A stretch of DNA of 64,000 nucleotides from the NCBI GenBank assembly GCA_016744135.1, contig JADGEX010000001.1:1189029-1253028 (forward strand), given 5' to 3'. The DNA is from Pseudodesulfovibrio sp. Lineage in GTDB: Bacteria; Desulfobacterota; Desulfovibrionia; Desulfovibrionales; Desulfovibrionaceae. Below the pieces are notes generated by a model. The model saw only the letters and a program-made list of their open reading frames with translations, was not told where the DNA came from and did no database searches. Positions 19,931 through 29,521 of the stretch are shown one piece after another. Both the position numbers and the translations under genes were made by a program. Each line of letters starts with the position of its first letter. Within the stretch, counting starts at the first letter, position 1.

Positions 19931-21787
19931 GTGAGTCATCATGCCGGGATAATGCTTGAACAAAAAAAACACCTCGAACAACCGCCCGTACTCCCCATGA
20001 CCCGCAAGGAAATGGAAACACTGGGCTGGCGTGAACTGGATATACTTCTGGTCACTGGCGACGGCTATGTGGACCACCCTTCTTTTGGCGCAGCTCTGCT
20101 TGGCCGATGGCTGGTGCATCACGGATTCCGCACCGGCATCGTGGCCCAACCCGCTTGGGACAAACCTGATGACGTCAATTGCATGGGCCGCCCCCGGCTT
20201 TTCGCAGGCGTGACCTCGGGTTCACTGGACTCCATGCTCGCTCATTACACCGCCTTTCGTAAAAAGCGGTCCGACGACGCATATACCCCCGGCGGCAAAG
20301 CTGGAGCACGCCCCAACAGAGCTTCCATGGCCTATACAAATGTGGTTCAACGTGCCTTTCCCGGTCTGCCTGTCATCCTTGGTGGTATCGAACCATCCTT
20401 ACGCCGTGTTTCACACTATGACTTTTGGTCTGACTCCGTCCGCAAATCCATTCTGCTGGACTCCAAAGCCACAGCCATTACATATGGCATGGCTGAAAAT
20501 TCCATTGTCACCCTCGCCGAAACCATCGAGACAATTGTCGAGGAATCCGGTGAAGTGAACATCAAGGCTCTACGCCCGCAACTGACGAATATTCCCGGAC
20601 TGGCTGTAGCTGGCTCTGCCAAGGATATACCGGATGATATTCCCATTATCACCCTGCCGTCTCATGAGGCAATCCTGGCCGACCCGCAACAACTTATCAA
20701 AGCTACAGAACTTTTGGAGCAACAAGTCCACCAGAATAAGGCTATGGTCGTACAGGAAACAACAGGACGGATGGTCATGCTCACACCTCCCGGTCCTCTG
20801 CTCGACACCGCCGGACTGGATGAACTGGCAGGCCTTGCCTTTTCCCGTCTGCCACACCCTTCGTACACGCAACGCATTCCGGCCGCAGACATGATTCAAA
20901 CCAGCGTAACCACGCATCGAGGTTGTTCTGGAGGCTGTTCATTCTGCACTCTGGCACTGCATCAAGGCAGAACCATCCGTTCACGAAGCAAAAAATCCAT
21001 CCTTGACGAGGTCAAGGCCATCACCGAGGTCAAAGGATGGAACGGCTCAATTTCTGATGTGGGCGGCCCCAGTGCCAACATGTGGGGAGCGCATTGCGCC
21101 TCGGATCAATCCAAATGCAAACGTCCCAGTTGCATGACGCCGAATGTCTGCAAACATTATCGGATAACGCAAAAGGATTTCGTCAATCTGCTCAGGTCCG
21201 TCAATGACGTACAATCTGTCAAACACGTCCGGGTAGCCTCGGGCTGGCGCATAGATCTCGCCCTGACCGACATGCCCGCGCTCGCAACCATGATTCGCGA
21301 ATTTGTGGGTGGACAAGCCAAGGTCGCACCGGAGCATCAGGTGGATCACGTCCTCAAGCTCATGCGAAAGCCTGGCTTTGATAAATTTGAAAAATTCCTT
21401 GATCTTTTTTGGCGCGAATCCCGTAAGGCCGGGAAGCAGCAATACGTCATCCCTTACCTCATGTCCGCCTTTCCCGGTTGCACCGAAGATGACATGCGCG
21501 CTTTGGGCGACTGGCTCAAGTCACAAGGGTGGAAACCAGAACAGGTGCAATGCTTTATTCCCCTGCCCGGTACTGCCGCTGCCGCTATGTTCCACGCTGA
21601 AACCGACATGAAGGGCAACCCTATTTATGTCGCCAAAAGCGATGCCGAACGGTTGCGCCAGCATGCCATCCTCATGCCCAACACAGGTAGACCGCCCAAG
21701 GGCAAAAAACAGCATGGCAAACAGCACAGGAACAATGATGATTCCTTCTCGAAACAACGACGGAATACGACTAAAAAACGCAGGTAG
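19931..21787 (+). CDS. YgiQ-family radical SAM protein
   Basis: The 618-residue protein begins with a B12-binding-like segment (ILLVTGDGYVDHPSFGAALL). It continues with the family's ILGGIEPSLRR block and a radical SAM CxxxCxxC motif (Cys332, 336, 339; HRGCSGGCSFC), then the DVGGPSANMWG and KVAPEHQ blocks. The basic C-terminal tail is usual for YgiQ. The substrate of this family is not established. The start could be the GTG at 19931 or the ATG at 19952; neither has a strong ribosome site. It is a single-gene unit between the divergent secretion operon and a convergent signalling operon. Confidence 0.9.
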   Translation: MSHHAGIMLEQKKHLEQPPVLPMTRKEMETLGWRELDILLVTGDGYVDHPSFGAALLGRWLVHHGFRTGIVAQPAWDKPDDVNCMGRPRLFAGVTSGSLDSMLAHYTAFRKKRSDDAYTPGGKAGARPNRASMAYTNVVQRAFPGLPVILGGIEPSLRRVSHYDFWSDSVRKSILLDSKATAITYGMAENSIVTLAETIETIVEESGEVNIKALRPQLTNIPGLAVAGSAKDIPDDIPIITLPSHEAILADPQQLIKATELLEQQVHQNKAMVVQETTGRMVMLTPPGPLLDTAGLDELAGLAFSRLPHPSYTQRIPAADMIQTSVTTHRGCSGGCSFCTLALHQGRTIRSRSKKSILDEVKAITEVKGWNGSISDVGGPSANMWGAHCASDQSKCKRPSCMTPNVCKHYRITQKDFVNLLRSVNDVQSVKHVRVASGWRIDLALTDMPALATMIREFVGGQAKVAPEHQVDHVLKLMRKPGFDKFEKFLDLFWRESRKAGKQQYVIPYLMSAFPGCTEDDMRALGDWLKSQGWKPEQVQCFIPLPGTAAAAMFHAETDMKGNPIYVAKSDAERLRQHAILMPNTGRPPKGKKQHGKQHRNNDDSFSKQRRNTTKKRR

Positions 21788-21820
21788 AATTTCGTCTTTT
21801 CATTGTGCTCATCGAATAAA

Positions 21821-21858
21821 AAAAGGCCCTGTCGGATATTCCGGCAGGGCCATCTTTT
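21821..21858. terminator. Bidirectional terminator between convergent genes
   Basis: The arms GGCCCTGTCGG and CCGGCAGGGCC pair with one wobble around ATATT. A-rich and T-rich flanks lie on both sides, so it can serve the YgiQ gene and the opposite operon. Confidence 0.85.
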
Positions 21859-21876
21859 GTGTTCAATGATGAAAAA

Positions 21877-22944
21877 TTATTCCAGTCCCTGCTCCATCAT
21901 ATACTTGAAAACGGTTTCGACAAACTTGCCCGACACCACATCCGGTAATGCAAAATGCGGCATTTCTTTATGAGCCATGGAGCTGGTATACGCGAACCAT
22001 ATCTCAGAAGATATTTTATCAAGAGCCGGTGTAAGCAATTTCGCCCACAACTCTCCGTGTTCACTTTGGTCCAAACCAAACGCCCGACACTGCAAAGGGC
22101 GATGTTCAAAAAGCATACACTTTCCGTCCTCAAGCAACGGACAGACTGCACCGACTTCTGACAAACAATAATCCCCGCCCTCGTCATCATCCAAATCACG
22201 CACGGCACTCCGTTCCGCCTGAGCCGTTCTCACGGCCCGCTCAATCACGGCAAGCCGTTCTTCGCCTGTCAATTCCAGATTAATCCGATGGCTGATGTGC
22301 ACAGCTTCCGCGAGTGTCAAACTGACCGGTGTTGTACAACACTGATCGTGATCTAACCCACAAGCCAAACCCTGCGTAGCCTTGCCGCTTTCTTCCAGTC
22401 GTTGCACCAATTCTTCATAATCATTGAAAAATGGTGACAAATCCACCAACCGCTTGAACCCCAAAGATGGCTCGCGAACATTCAGTTGCCCGGACTGCTT
22501 GCCATACTTACGAACGGTACGCCATTGAACGAAATTGGCGGGCTTGCTCTTGAGGCGCTTGAGGGCCTTTCCAGCCAGCTTGTGACCGAGTCCCCGCCTC
22601 AACAAATAGGCATTGAGGACAGTACCGGTTCGTCCGATCCCGTGACGACAGTGAATAAGGACCTTTTTGCCGAGATAAATAGCCTCGTCCAGCCATTCCA
22701 AAGTTTTTTCCAACTCAATGAGACTCGGGGCTTCCTCGTCATCCAACGGTAAATAATGGACCTCAAATCCGGCATCCTTCTCGATGTCATGCAAATCACA
22801 AAACTCGCCGCAAAGATTGAGGATGGCATCAACTCCTTCCGCATGAATAGCGTCAAGTTGCGGATGACTCATAGGTGCATGTCCAACACCAAGCTGATCT
22901 GTCACCCACGTGACTTGATAGGCGGATTTGCACTCCTTAGCCAT
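21877..22944 (-). CDS. Dual-specificity phosphatase fused to a YkgJ-type cysteine cluster domain
   Basis: A 355-residue fusion. Residues ~8-160 are a dual-specificity/tyrosine phosphatase with the P-loop HCRHGIGRTG (Cys99, Arg105) and upstream acidic residues that could include the general acid. Residues ~190-350 carry Cys195, 202, 203, 260, 268, 276 and 286 in the spacing of YkgJ-family metal (Zn/Fe) cluster proteins, including KCMLFEHRPLQCRAFG. The ATG after GGAGAG was chosen; it overlaps the end of the upstream PEP-synthase-like gene by 8 bases, so the two are translationally coupled. It closes the signalling operon. Substrates are unknown. Confidence 0.87.
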   Translation of the reverse strand: MAKECKSAYQVTWVTDQLGVGHAPMSHPQLDAIHAEGVDAILNLCGEFCDLHDIEKDAGFEVHYLPLDDEEAPSLIELEKTLEWLDEAIYLGKKVLIHCRHGIGRTGTVLNAYLLRRGLGHKLAGKALKRLKSKPANFVQWRTVRKYGKQSGQLNVREPSLGFKRLVDLSPFFNDYEELVQRLEESGKATQGLACGLDHDQCCTTPVSLTLAEAVHISHRINLELTGEERLAVIERAVRTAQAERSAVRDLDDDEGGDYCLSEVGAVCPLLEDGKCMLFEHRPLQCRAFGLDQSEHGELWAKLLTPALDKISSEIWFAYTSSMAHKEMPHFALPDVVSGKFVETVFKYMMEQGLE

Positions 22945-25384
22945 TTCGACTCTCCGCATCTCTGATAAACTTTTTCACCTCTTCACGGACCTGTGCTTCG
23001 TCACTCATGCGCATATCCATGAGTCGAGTCACCGCCATAAGATAGCCCAACCGTACCAGCATGCGCTGGGTCTCGTTCTCGTCCAAACGCGCGCACCGGG
23101 CATCAATCATGTCACCACGAGTTTCAGTCACGAACCCATAGCAATCGAGGACCTGTCGGATGAATTCCAGCCGCAACAAGCGTTGGTCAAACCCTGCACC
23201 ACCGCCTTTAAAACGGAAATTAACGTAGTTGGCTCCGGCATCCGAACCACACACGGAGTCAACCACCGAGAAGTGATACCCAAACCGAACCATGAGATGC
23301 AGATAATCTTCTGAAATAAGGCCATAGCTTGCCAACAGCTTGGAATCAAAACTAAATATACCACCAGAAATCTTATCGAATTCTTCCCAGTCCATATGTG
23401 TCAATTTATTCGGCCATACGACACGTTCGTCAGACAAACCATACCAGAGGGCCCACATGGGACGACATTTGATGTCATGCGGCGATACGGTCTTGCCATC
23501 ACCAGCGTTGCCGAACAAACCGCCACCAAGGTCAAGGATATACATGACCAGAGGAAGATTGGTCTGTAACCGCCTGGCTGAATGCATACCCCGGCCACGC
23601 TTGTCCATAATGGAAAACATCTCGTTCACGGATTTTTCATGGCAGAAACGGACCACGTCATGCAGACTTTTACACCCCATGGGCGTAAAATTGTCACTCT
23701 GCGGATCTGTCAAATTAAGCTTTACGGCAATGGGAGCTACTTTGGCATATTGTGTAACCACTCGCTCGGAAACTTTCTTGGCCTTTTGAGACCGGGTCAT
23801 AATCGCCTCAACGCATCCATCATAAACGGCACCGTGGGTGCCATCCACTGTAACCAACTGTCCCGGCTCGAAGGAAGTACCAAGATCTCCGACCAACACA
23901 GGCACACCCGATTCCCGAGCCACCGAGGCAAAATGACTGGCTCGACTGCCAGTCCCGGAAATAACACCATTCATGTTGCCGATGAATGTCAGCAGCGAAG
24001 GTTGCAACGTTGGTGTCACCACCACTGCTCCCTGAGGTATTGCCGCTATACGCTCACCGGAAGAAGCATAATAAATTTCGCCACATCCCACACCAGTGGA
24101 AGCACGTTCCATCCCTTCAAGAATCGGCTTGACGGACAACGGTTCATGATCCGAGGCAGCATCTTCCCGTTCCAACTGCAAGGGACGACTTTGTAGGATA
24201 AACAATTTACCGGTCACATCTTCGGCCCACTCGATATCCTGAGGACAACCAAATGCTTTTTCCAACTGCATAGCCAAACGGCCCAGTTCAACCAAAGTTT
24301 CTTCAGGCGGCAAGCCACCAGTATCCGGAGTACATTCGTTGTCGATACGGGGTGTTTCCTCACGAGTAAGGACGGCCTTGTCCGGCGAGACACTGCCATC
24401 CACCAGCCCATGCCCAAGACCACCTACACCATAGACGCCCATAGCCTCGCGCCCTCGACAATCCGGGTCCTGCGAATAGACAACACCAGCTGTCTCGGCA
24501 TCCACCATAGGCAACACCAGAACAGCCATGGCCGTCTGACTATCGGTCAATCCATTGGAAATACGATAAGCCACTGCCCGAGGACAATATTTTCCCGCCA
24601 ATACCCGTTTGTATGCTTCCAGCACATCATTGGGCGGAACATTGAGTTCCGAGGCATACTGTCCGGCAAACGAAATTTCACCGTCTTCGGCAAGAGCACT
24701 GGAACGGACTGCAATAAGATCCTCGCCCTCGATAATTTCGGATACGCCGAACCGAATACCACGAGCGATCTCTTCCGGAACTTCGGCGGCCAGAATCAAT
24801 TCCTGCATTTCGGCGGTCAACCGCGCCAACAGTTCACGATTACCAACCTCCATTTGTCGAAGCCGTCCTTCGATATCTTCACTGAGTCCATTAAAATCTA
24901 TAAAATAATTGAAGGCATTAGCTGTAACGACAAACCCTGGGGGGACGGGAGCGCGCCCTTCAACTTTAGCACGTCCAAGATTAGCCGCCTTCCCTCCGGT
25001 CAGTGTTGGAAAGGAACCAGCTTCGTCCAAAGACAGAATATAAGGCGGCCCCACTTCAGGCTGCTCAAGCTCCATTCCCATGCGCACATAAAAATCAATT
25101 TTACGAAAATATTCCGGCAAATCCATGTATCGTGTGGGATTCATTTCCATGAGCTGTCCGGCCATGGTGCCCACGGCATTGGACAACTGATTCGTCATCC
25201 AAACAGCCCGCTGCCTGTCGGCCAGACGTTTCCCATAAAACATCTCTTCAAGATCCGCGATCAATTCCAACGCGATGGCATCTTGTGCAAGCAAAGACTT
25301 GAATGCCTCATATTTGCGCCGCAACAACGTGCCCGGAGCAAAGACCTGGTAGCTCCAATGTTTGAAGAGTTGTTTTAGATACAC
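22937..25384 (-). CDS. PEP synthase/pyruvate phosphate dikinase-like protein
   Basis: The 815-residue protein holds an ATP-grasp PEP/pyruvate-binding domain (GGKAANLGRA, VPPGFVVTANAF, IAVRSSALAED, ILQSRPLQ). A swivelling phosphohistidine domain follows, with the active His in GTGSRASHFASVARESGVPVLVG-type context. It lacks the C-terminal TIM barrel of true PEP synthases; in its place is a ~270-residue region I do not recognise. I place the start at a GTG one base after the stop of the receiver gene, with GGAGA as ribosome site. The longer frame would begin inside the receiver gene. Without the barrel it may transfer phosphate to something other than pyruvate. Its place after a kinase/receiver pair suggests a role in phosphoryl signalling. 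Confidence 0.85.
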   Translation of the reverse strand: MYLKQLFKHWSYQVFAPGTLLRRKYEAFKSLLAQDAIALELIADLEEMFYGKRLADRQRAVWMTNQLSNAVGTMAGQLMEMNPTRYMDLPEYFRKIDFYVRMGMELEQPEVGPPYILSLDEAGSFPTLTGGKAANLGRAKVEGRAPVPPGFVVTANAFNYFIDFNGLSEDIEGRLRQMEVGNRELLARLTAEMQELILAAEVPEEIARGIRFGVSEIIEGEDLIAVRSSALAEDGEISFAGQYASELNVPPNDVLEAYKRVLAGKYCPRAVAYRISNGLTDSQTAMAVLVLPMVDAETAGVVYSQDPDCRGREAMGVYGVGGLGHGLVDGSVSPDKAVLTREETPRIDNECTPDTGGLPPEETLVELGRLAMQLEKAFGCPQDIEWAEDVTGKLFILQSRPLQLEREDAASDHEPLSVKPILEGMERASTGVGCGEIYYASSGERIAAIPQGAVVVTPTLQPSLLTFIGNMNGVISGTGSRASHFASVARESGVPVLVGDLGTSFEPGQLVTVDGTHGAVYDGCVEAIMTRSQKAKKVSERVVTQYAKVAPIAVKLNLTDPQSDNFTPMGCKSLHDVVRFCHEKSVNEMFSIMDKRGRGMHSARRLQTNLPLVMYILDLGGGLFGNAGDGKTVSPHDIKCRPMWALWYGLSDERVVWPNKLTHMDWEEFDKISGGIFSFDSKLLASYGLISEDYLHLMVRFGYHFSVVDSVCGSDAGANYVNFRFKGGGAGFDQRLLRLEFIRQVLDCYGFVTETRGDMIDARCARLDENETQRMLVRLGYLMAVTRLMDMRMSDEAQVREEVKKFIRDAESRNG

Positions 25385-25385
25385 G

Positions 25386-25745
25386 CTATTCTCCCAGGAC
25401 TTCCGAAACCTTGGTTTCGAGTTCTTCCTTGTTGATAGGCTTGACGCAATATTCCTGTGCTCCAAGTCGCAGCGACTCTCGAGCCGTTTCCAATGTAGGA
25501 TATCCCGTGAGCATAATTGCCTTCATGCCTGGGTTGATTTTTTTCAACTCTTCCAGGGCTTCCACGCCGGTCATTTTTTTGAGTTTAATATCAAGAATAG
25601 CCAGATCCACAGAGTTTTCTTCTGCGAATTTCAGAGCATCTTCCTCTTCAGTAAAATTAAAAACAGTATGATCTTTCCGTTCCAGAATGCGCTTAACCAG
25701 CACACCGGCATCTGAAATATCGTCCAATACAAGTATATTTGCCAT
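25386..25745 (-). CDS. Single-domain response regulator
   Basis: A 119-residue CheY-like receiver with no output domain. It has the acidic pair near residues 8-9, the phosphoacceptor Asp52 in LAILDIKL, Thr80 and Lys102 in CVKPI. It follows the histidine kinase gene by 9 bases and its stop codon almost touches the GTG of the next gene. It is the likely partner of that kinase. Confidence 0.93.
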   Translation of the reverse strand: MANILVLDDISDAGVLVKRILERKDHTVFNFTEEEDALKFAEENSVDLAILDIKLKKMTGVEALEELKKINPGMKAIMLTGYPTLETARESLRLGAQEYCVKPINKEELETKVSEVLGE

Positions 25746-25754
25746 CCAAAACTC

Positions 25755-27809
25755 CTAAGCTTCAGTGCTCCCGTCTCTGGATTGATGATCCAAAGGGAGG
25801 TTGATTTCAAAAACTGTTCCCGGCCCACAAGCACCATCGCATTCCGGGAATCCAAAACCTTCAGGCAACGGACTCATAGTCACTATTTCGCCATCATGAT
25901 CCTCGATAATACCAAACGAGACTGACAGTCCCAACCCGGTCCCCTGGCCTACGGCTTTGGTACTATAAAACGGATCAAAAATATTCTTCAATTTATCCTT
26001 GGAAATACCAACACCACAATCAGCGACCCAAACGGATACAATCCCCGCAGGAGTATCAAGTTTTGTCCTAATAAGTATGGTACCACCGTCCACACCCATG
26101 GCATCACGGGCATTGGTCAACAAATTAATCCACACCTGTTTCAATTTTTCCGGATCGCCATAAATAATGGGGTACCGATCATCCATTTCGGTCAGGATAT
26201 TCACTTTGTCCAGCTTGAAGGTATGCCGCACCAGACTCACGGCTTCCAAAACCGAATTATTAAAACACATTTCCCGCTTGGCGGAATCGGTCTGACGAGA
26301 AAATCCCAGCAGGTCGGCAACGATTTTCTTGCAAACCTTGGTCTGCTTCTCGATAATAACCAGATCGTCGTACATCTGGCCCCCCGCGTCAACATCCTCT
26401 TGCAATAACTGTGAATATCCAAGGATAATACCTAGTGGAGTATTAATTTCATGGGCCACACCACCAGCCAACAAGCCGAGAGATTCCATCTTCTGTGCTT
26501 GAATAAGCTGATTTTCATATCCCTTGATGTCTGAAATATCACGATCAGTACGGAGCAATCCGTCAATACGTCCGTCCGCATCCAGAACCGGCACACAGAC
26601 GACATGGAACCACCGCTGGCTCCCTTCTCCCTTGATCTGAATCTGGGTATCAATTCTGCGTCCAGACTGAAGGATATCACGGGCCGCCATGTGACGTTCT
26701 TCGGCTTCGCCCTCATAAAAAAGATCAAAATCGGTCTTGCCCACAACCTCAGCTATGGACACGCCGACGGAATCAGCAAACCCTTTGTTGCACGCCTGAT
26801 AACGCATGGTGGCATCCATCAAAGAGACCCGATCCGGAGTCATGTCAAGAATTGTCCGCATAAGCCGTTGCTGGTCACGCAAACTCCGGTCTGCCGAACG
26901 TAACTCGTTAATATGTGTTTTGAGGGAAACAGCCATAACATCAAAGGTTTCAGCCAGATCCTGAATTTCATCTCCAGCATTTTGCCGATACACGGAACAC
27001 ACTCGACAGGACTGCAACCGACATTGGAAATTGCTCTCATTATCGCAGTCGGGACACATTGTCCCCGCTATATACCAACATCGACGACGCGTTTCACCGT
27101 GGGCAGGACATTCTGTCAATTCACAGTTGCGTCGCTCCCAACAATGGACACCTCCAGCCGGAGAGGATTGAATATTCAAATTGCCGGTCAACATTTCTTC
27201 TGCATGAGCACGAAGCAATCCCAAACGCACAGTAACACGTCTGGCAAAATAGGTTCCGATTGACGTGGCGATAATCAAAGCCCCGGCAAACAACCCGGCC
27301 ATGAGCGTAATCTGATGTTGCACAGACCGATTGATGCGCGCCGTAGACAAACCTATTCGCACAACCCCGAGCTGACCGTCTGATACCTGAACCGGGACAG
27401 CGAAATCATACATCCGTCGAGAACCGTCTTCGAGGAGTTGAATATGAAGCTTGCCATCTTCGGCCAAACCATTAGCAGTCAAGAGATCGACAGGAAATCT
27501 CCGTTGAAATGTATGAGCCATAACATGACCGCTTTTATCCTGAACAAAGGCGTAAACAATATCTTCTACCCGGCTCTGTTCATCCACCATATTCTTCAAA
27601 CGCAGAAAATCTCTGGCTAAAATGGGATCAACGGCTCGAACAGCCAAACTCGTGGCCAACGAAGAACCACGCATTTTGCTCTCTTCGACCAGAGAATTGG
27701 CACTCATGTACCCGACCATGGGTAACAGCAAAAGAGCCATTACAATTAGTATAGCCGACATGCCCATATTGAGCTTATTGCGGAATCGAAGTCTGGGGAA
27801 AAGTCTCAT
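25755..27809 (-). CDS. Membrane sensor histidine kinase with HAMP, Cys-rich two-CW-like insert and PAS
   Basis: A 684-residue kinase with two membrane helices (~16-37 and ~167-188) around a ~130-residue periplasmic sensor. A HAMP region follows, and then nine Cys within residues 223-271, with CWERRNC, CPAHG and RCW motifs like the 'two-CW' domains seen in deltaproteobacterial receptors. Next come a PAS domain (~315-430), HisKA with His453 in GGVAHEINTPLG and a complete HATPase (N box LLTNARDAM, GTGLGLS). It follows the PhnD-like lipoprotein gene by 12 bases, so the lipoprotein may supply the ligand signal. The Cys cluster suggests metal or redox sensing; this is inference. Confidence 0.92.
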   Translation of the reverse strand: MRLFPRLRFRNKLNMGMSAILIVMALLLLPMVGYMSANSLVEESKMRGSSLATSLAVRAVDPILARDFLRLKNMVDEQSRVEDIVYAFVQDKSGHVMAHTFQRRFPVDLLTANGLAEDGKLHIQLLEDGSRRMYDFAVPVQVSDGQLGVVRIGLSTARINRSVQHQITLMAGLFAGALIIATSIGTYFARRVTVRLGLLRAHAEEMLTGNLNIQSSPAGGVHCWERRNCELTECPAHGETRRRCWYIAGTMCPDCDNESNFQCRLQSCRVCSVYRQNAGDEIQDLAETFDVMAVSLKTHINELRSADRSLRDQQRLMRTILDMTPDRVSLMDATMRYQACNKGFADSVGVSIAEVVGKTDFDLFYEGEAEERHMAARDILQSGRRIDTQIQIKGEGSQRWFHVVCVPVLDADGRIDGLLRTDRDISDIKGYENQLIQAQKMESLGLLAGGVAHEINTPLGIILGYSQLLQEDVDAGGQMYDDLVIIEKQTKVCKKIVADLLGFSRQTDSAKREMCFNNSVLEAVSLVRHTFKLDKVNILTEMDDRYPIIYGDPEKLKQVWINLLTNARDAMGVDGGTILIRTKLDTPAGIVSVWVADCGVGISKDKLKNIFDPFYSTKAVGQGTGLGLSVSFGIIEDHDGEIVTMSPLPEGFGFPECDGACGPGTVFEINLPLDHQSRDGSTEA

Positions 27810-27821
27810 GTATCAATCCGC

Positions 27822-28787
27822 CTATTGGTCCAGGCCGAGTTTACCAACCAGTTCCCTGACCGGATCGTAGTCTGAATCCTGCACAGGAATAATGCCGTGC
27901 ATACCAGCCGATGACAAAATTTCACGATCAGGTTCACGCCGATAATTCAAAGCAAACATGGCATGAGCAATTGCTTGAACAACCTCCGGATCAAGGCCTT
28001 TACGGGCTGCATAAACCCAACCGGGATACAATCGGGTTTGAGCCAGCACTCGGATATCGTCGAGATTGATCTTTCCGGCGACAACATCAAGAGTCCCCTT
28101 ACGGATAGTTCCAATATCAAATGCTCCGGCATGAACCGCCAAGACAACTTTTTCCTGCTTGCCACCCGGACCGGGAGCAAAATCAACGGTTTCGAAATCA
28201 CTCACATTGATATTATTGTCGAAAAACAACCCAAGCGGGAACAGATAACCACCGGCCGACTCAGGGTCTACGGCAATCCACCGTTTGCCACGACAATCCT
28301 CAATAGTTTTGAGATCAGGACTGTCTGCTCGACAAATTATCTGTCCTTGAAAGTCGGGGTGACCGGAAGGTTCGACTATACCAGCAAAAGCCGTGGCACC
28401 GACTTCGGCCAAGCGCGTATAAACAAAGGGATTTGAATAGGAAATATCAATCTCACCCCGCTCCACCATCTTGATGTGTTCATCAAAAGTATCAGGGAAA
28501 ATCTGCCGGAGCGGCACTCCGGTTGCCTTACGCAAATATTCGAGCAATTGGCGATGCCGTTGATAGGAAATAGTATGAGAATACTGGGGAAGATAAGCAT
28601 AGGTAATGGCCTCGACCTGTCGGGGCGCAACCAAATTCTCGCGCTTTGATAAATCGACCGTTACAGCGTCCTCATCGGAGCACCCGATCAAAGCAAAAGC
28701 CATAACCGCAAGCATCAGGAGACAACTCACACCCCAAAAGCCACGAAGGCCACATCCAAATTCTGTTTTCATCATATCCGTTTTCAT
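27822..28787 (-). CDS. PhnD-like phosphate/phosphonate-type substrate-binding lipoprotein
   Basis: The 321-residue protein has a lipoprotein signal with lipobox LIGC (Cys ~36) and a PhnD/type 2 periplasmic binding fold (ISYSNPFVYTRLAEVG, GRWIAVDPESAGGYLFP-like block). No permease or ATPase gene is nearby. Instead it heads an operon with a histidine kinase, a receiver and phosphoryl-transfer enzymes. PhnD-like proteins without a transporter often serve as sensor subunits of kinases, which I infer here. The ligand is unknown; phosphate, phosphite or another oxyanion are all possible. Confidence 0.87.
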   Translation of the reverse strand: MKTDMMKTEFGCGLRGFWGVSCLLMLAVMAFALIGCSDEDAVTVDLSKRENLVAPRQVEAITYAYLPQYSHTISYQRHRQLLEYLRKATGVPLRQIFPDTFDEHIKMVERGEIDISYSNPFVYTRLAEVGATAFAGIVEPSGHPDFQGQIICRADSPDLKTIEDCRGKRWIAVDPESAGGYLFPLGLFFDNNINVSDFETVDFAPGPGGKQEKVVLAVHAGAFDIGTIRKGTLDVVAGKINLDDIRVLAQTRLYPGWVYAARKGLDPEVVQAIAHAMFALNYRREPDREILSSAGMHGIIPVQDSDYDPVRELVGKLGLDQ

Positions 28788-28868
28788 GCACTACCTATGA
28801 GCAGTTCTTCAATGAACGCCCCGTAACAATACAGAAATTCTTCACCCAGTCCAACACGTCATAACCCT

Positions 28869-28889
28869 TGGCAATCGCCCTCATTGCCA
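28869..28889. promoter_or_regulatory. Candidate operator palindrome between divergent genes
   Basis: TGGCAAT and ATTGCCA form a perfect 7-bp inverted repeat with a 7-base spacer, between the divergent PhnD-like and PH-like genes. The binding protein is unknown. Confidence 0.35.
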
Positions 28890-28937
28890 GTATGAATACA
28901 TCAACAAACACCAACTACGCCACCAAGGAGAACATAT

Positions 28938-29450
28938 ATGGCCACTACATACAAAGTCCCCATGCACAGAGTAATTCTCGCGCTCTTCCTGATTGCTGTC
29001 ACAGCCATCGCCGCAACCGTCGCCTGGAGCTTCAACTCAGGCCTGACATGGACCGGCATCTGCCTGATCGCTGTGGCTGGCCCGCTGTCGATTTTTTATT
29101 GGTATATGCTCTACATTACACCAAAACGTGCAGCCATTACTGTTGCTGAAGAAGGTATCCTGCTGGCCGCACCGCCTTTCGCCTCCGCAGTTATCCCCTG
29201 GGCAAGTGTGGAAAAAACCTTTGAAGCCAATCTCAAGACGGACGAAGCTTTCAAAATTGTCAAAGCCAAAAAGCACATGAGCTTCGGCGGCTATAAATCT
29301 GGCGTTGTCCTGATCAAAGACGACAAGGAAGCGGTTATTGTTTCCAATCGACCGGACGTACTGTGCTTTCAAACAGCCGACCGCGTCTACTTGCTTGGCC
29401 CTTCCGATTTTGAGGGATTCAAAGAAGCTGTGGAAAAAACAGCTCCCTAG
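28938..29450 (+). CDS. Small membrane protein with a PH-like domain
   Basis: A 170-residue protein with an AAGGAG ribosome site eight bases before the ATG. Two membrane helices (~12-34 and ~40-60) precede a soluble part that looks like a bacterial PH-type beta fold: a strand with AAITVAEEGILLAAP, a WASVEK turn, then basic and aromatic strands ending in a helix. I do not recognise a named family, and the function is unknown. It is a single-gene unit with its own terminator. Confidence 0.75.
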   Translation: MATTYKVPMHRVILALFLIAVTAIAATVAWSFNSGLTWTGICLIAVAGPLSIFYWYMLYITPKRAAITVAEEGILLAAPPFASAVIPWASVEKTFEANLKTDEAFKIVKAKKHMSFGGYKSGVVLIKDDKEAVIVSNRPDVLCFQTADRVYLLGPSDFEGFKEAVEKTAP

Positions 29451-29480
29451 CACCTCGTTCCATTTTTCATTTCAAAGAAC

Positions 29481-29508
29481 AAAGCCGCCCCATGAGGGCG
29501 GCTTTTTT
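29481..29508. terminator. Bidirectional terminator
   Basis: AAAGCCGCCC and GGGCGGCTTT pair perfectly around CATGA and are followed by T's on the plus strand. It lies between convergent stops at 29450 and 29522. Confidence 0.9.
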
Positions 29509-29521
29509 GTGGTCTCGGTAA

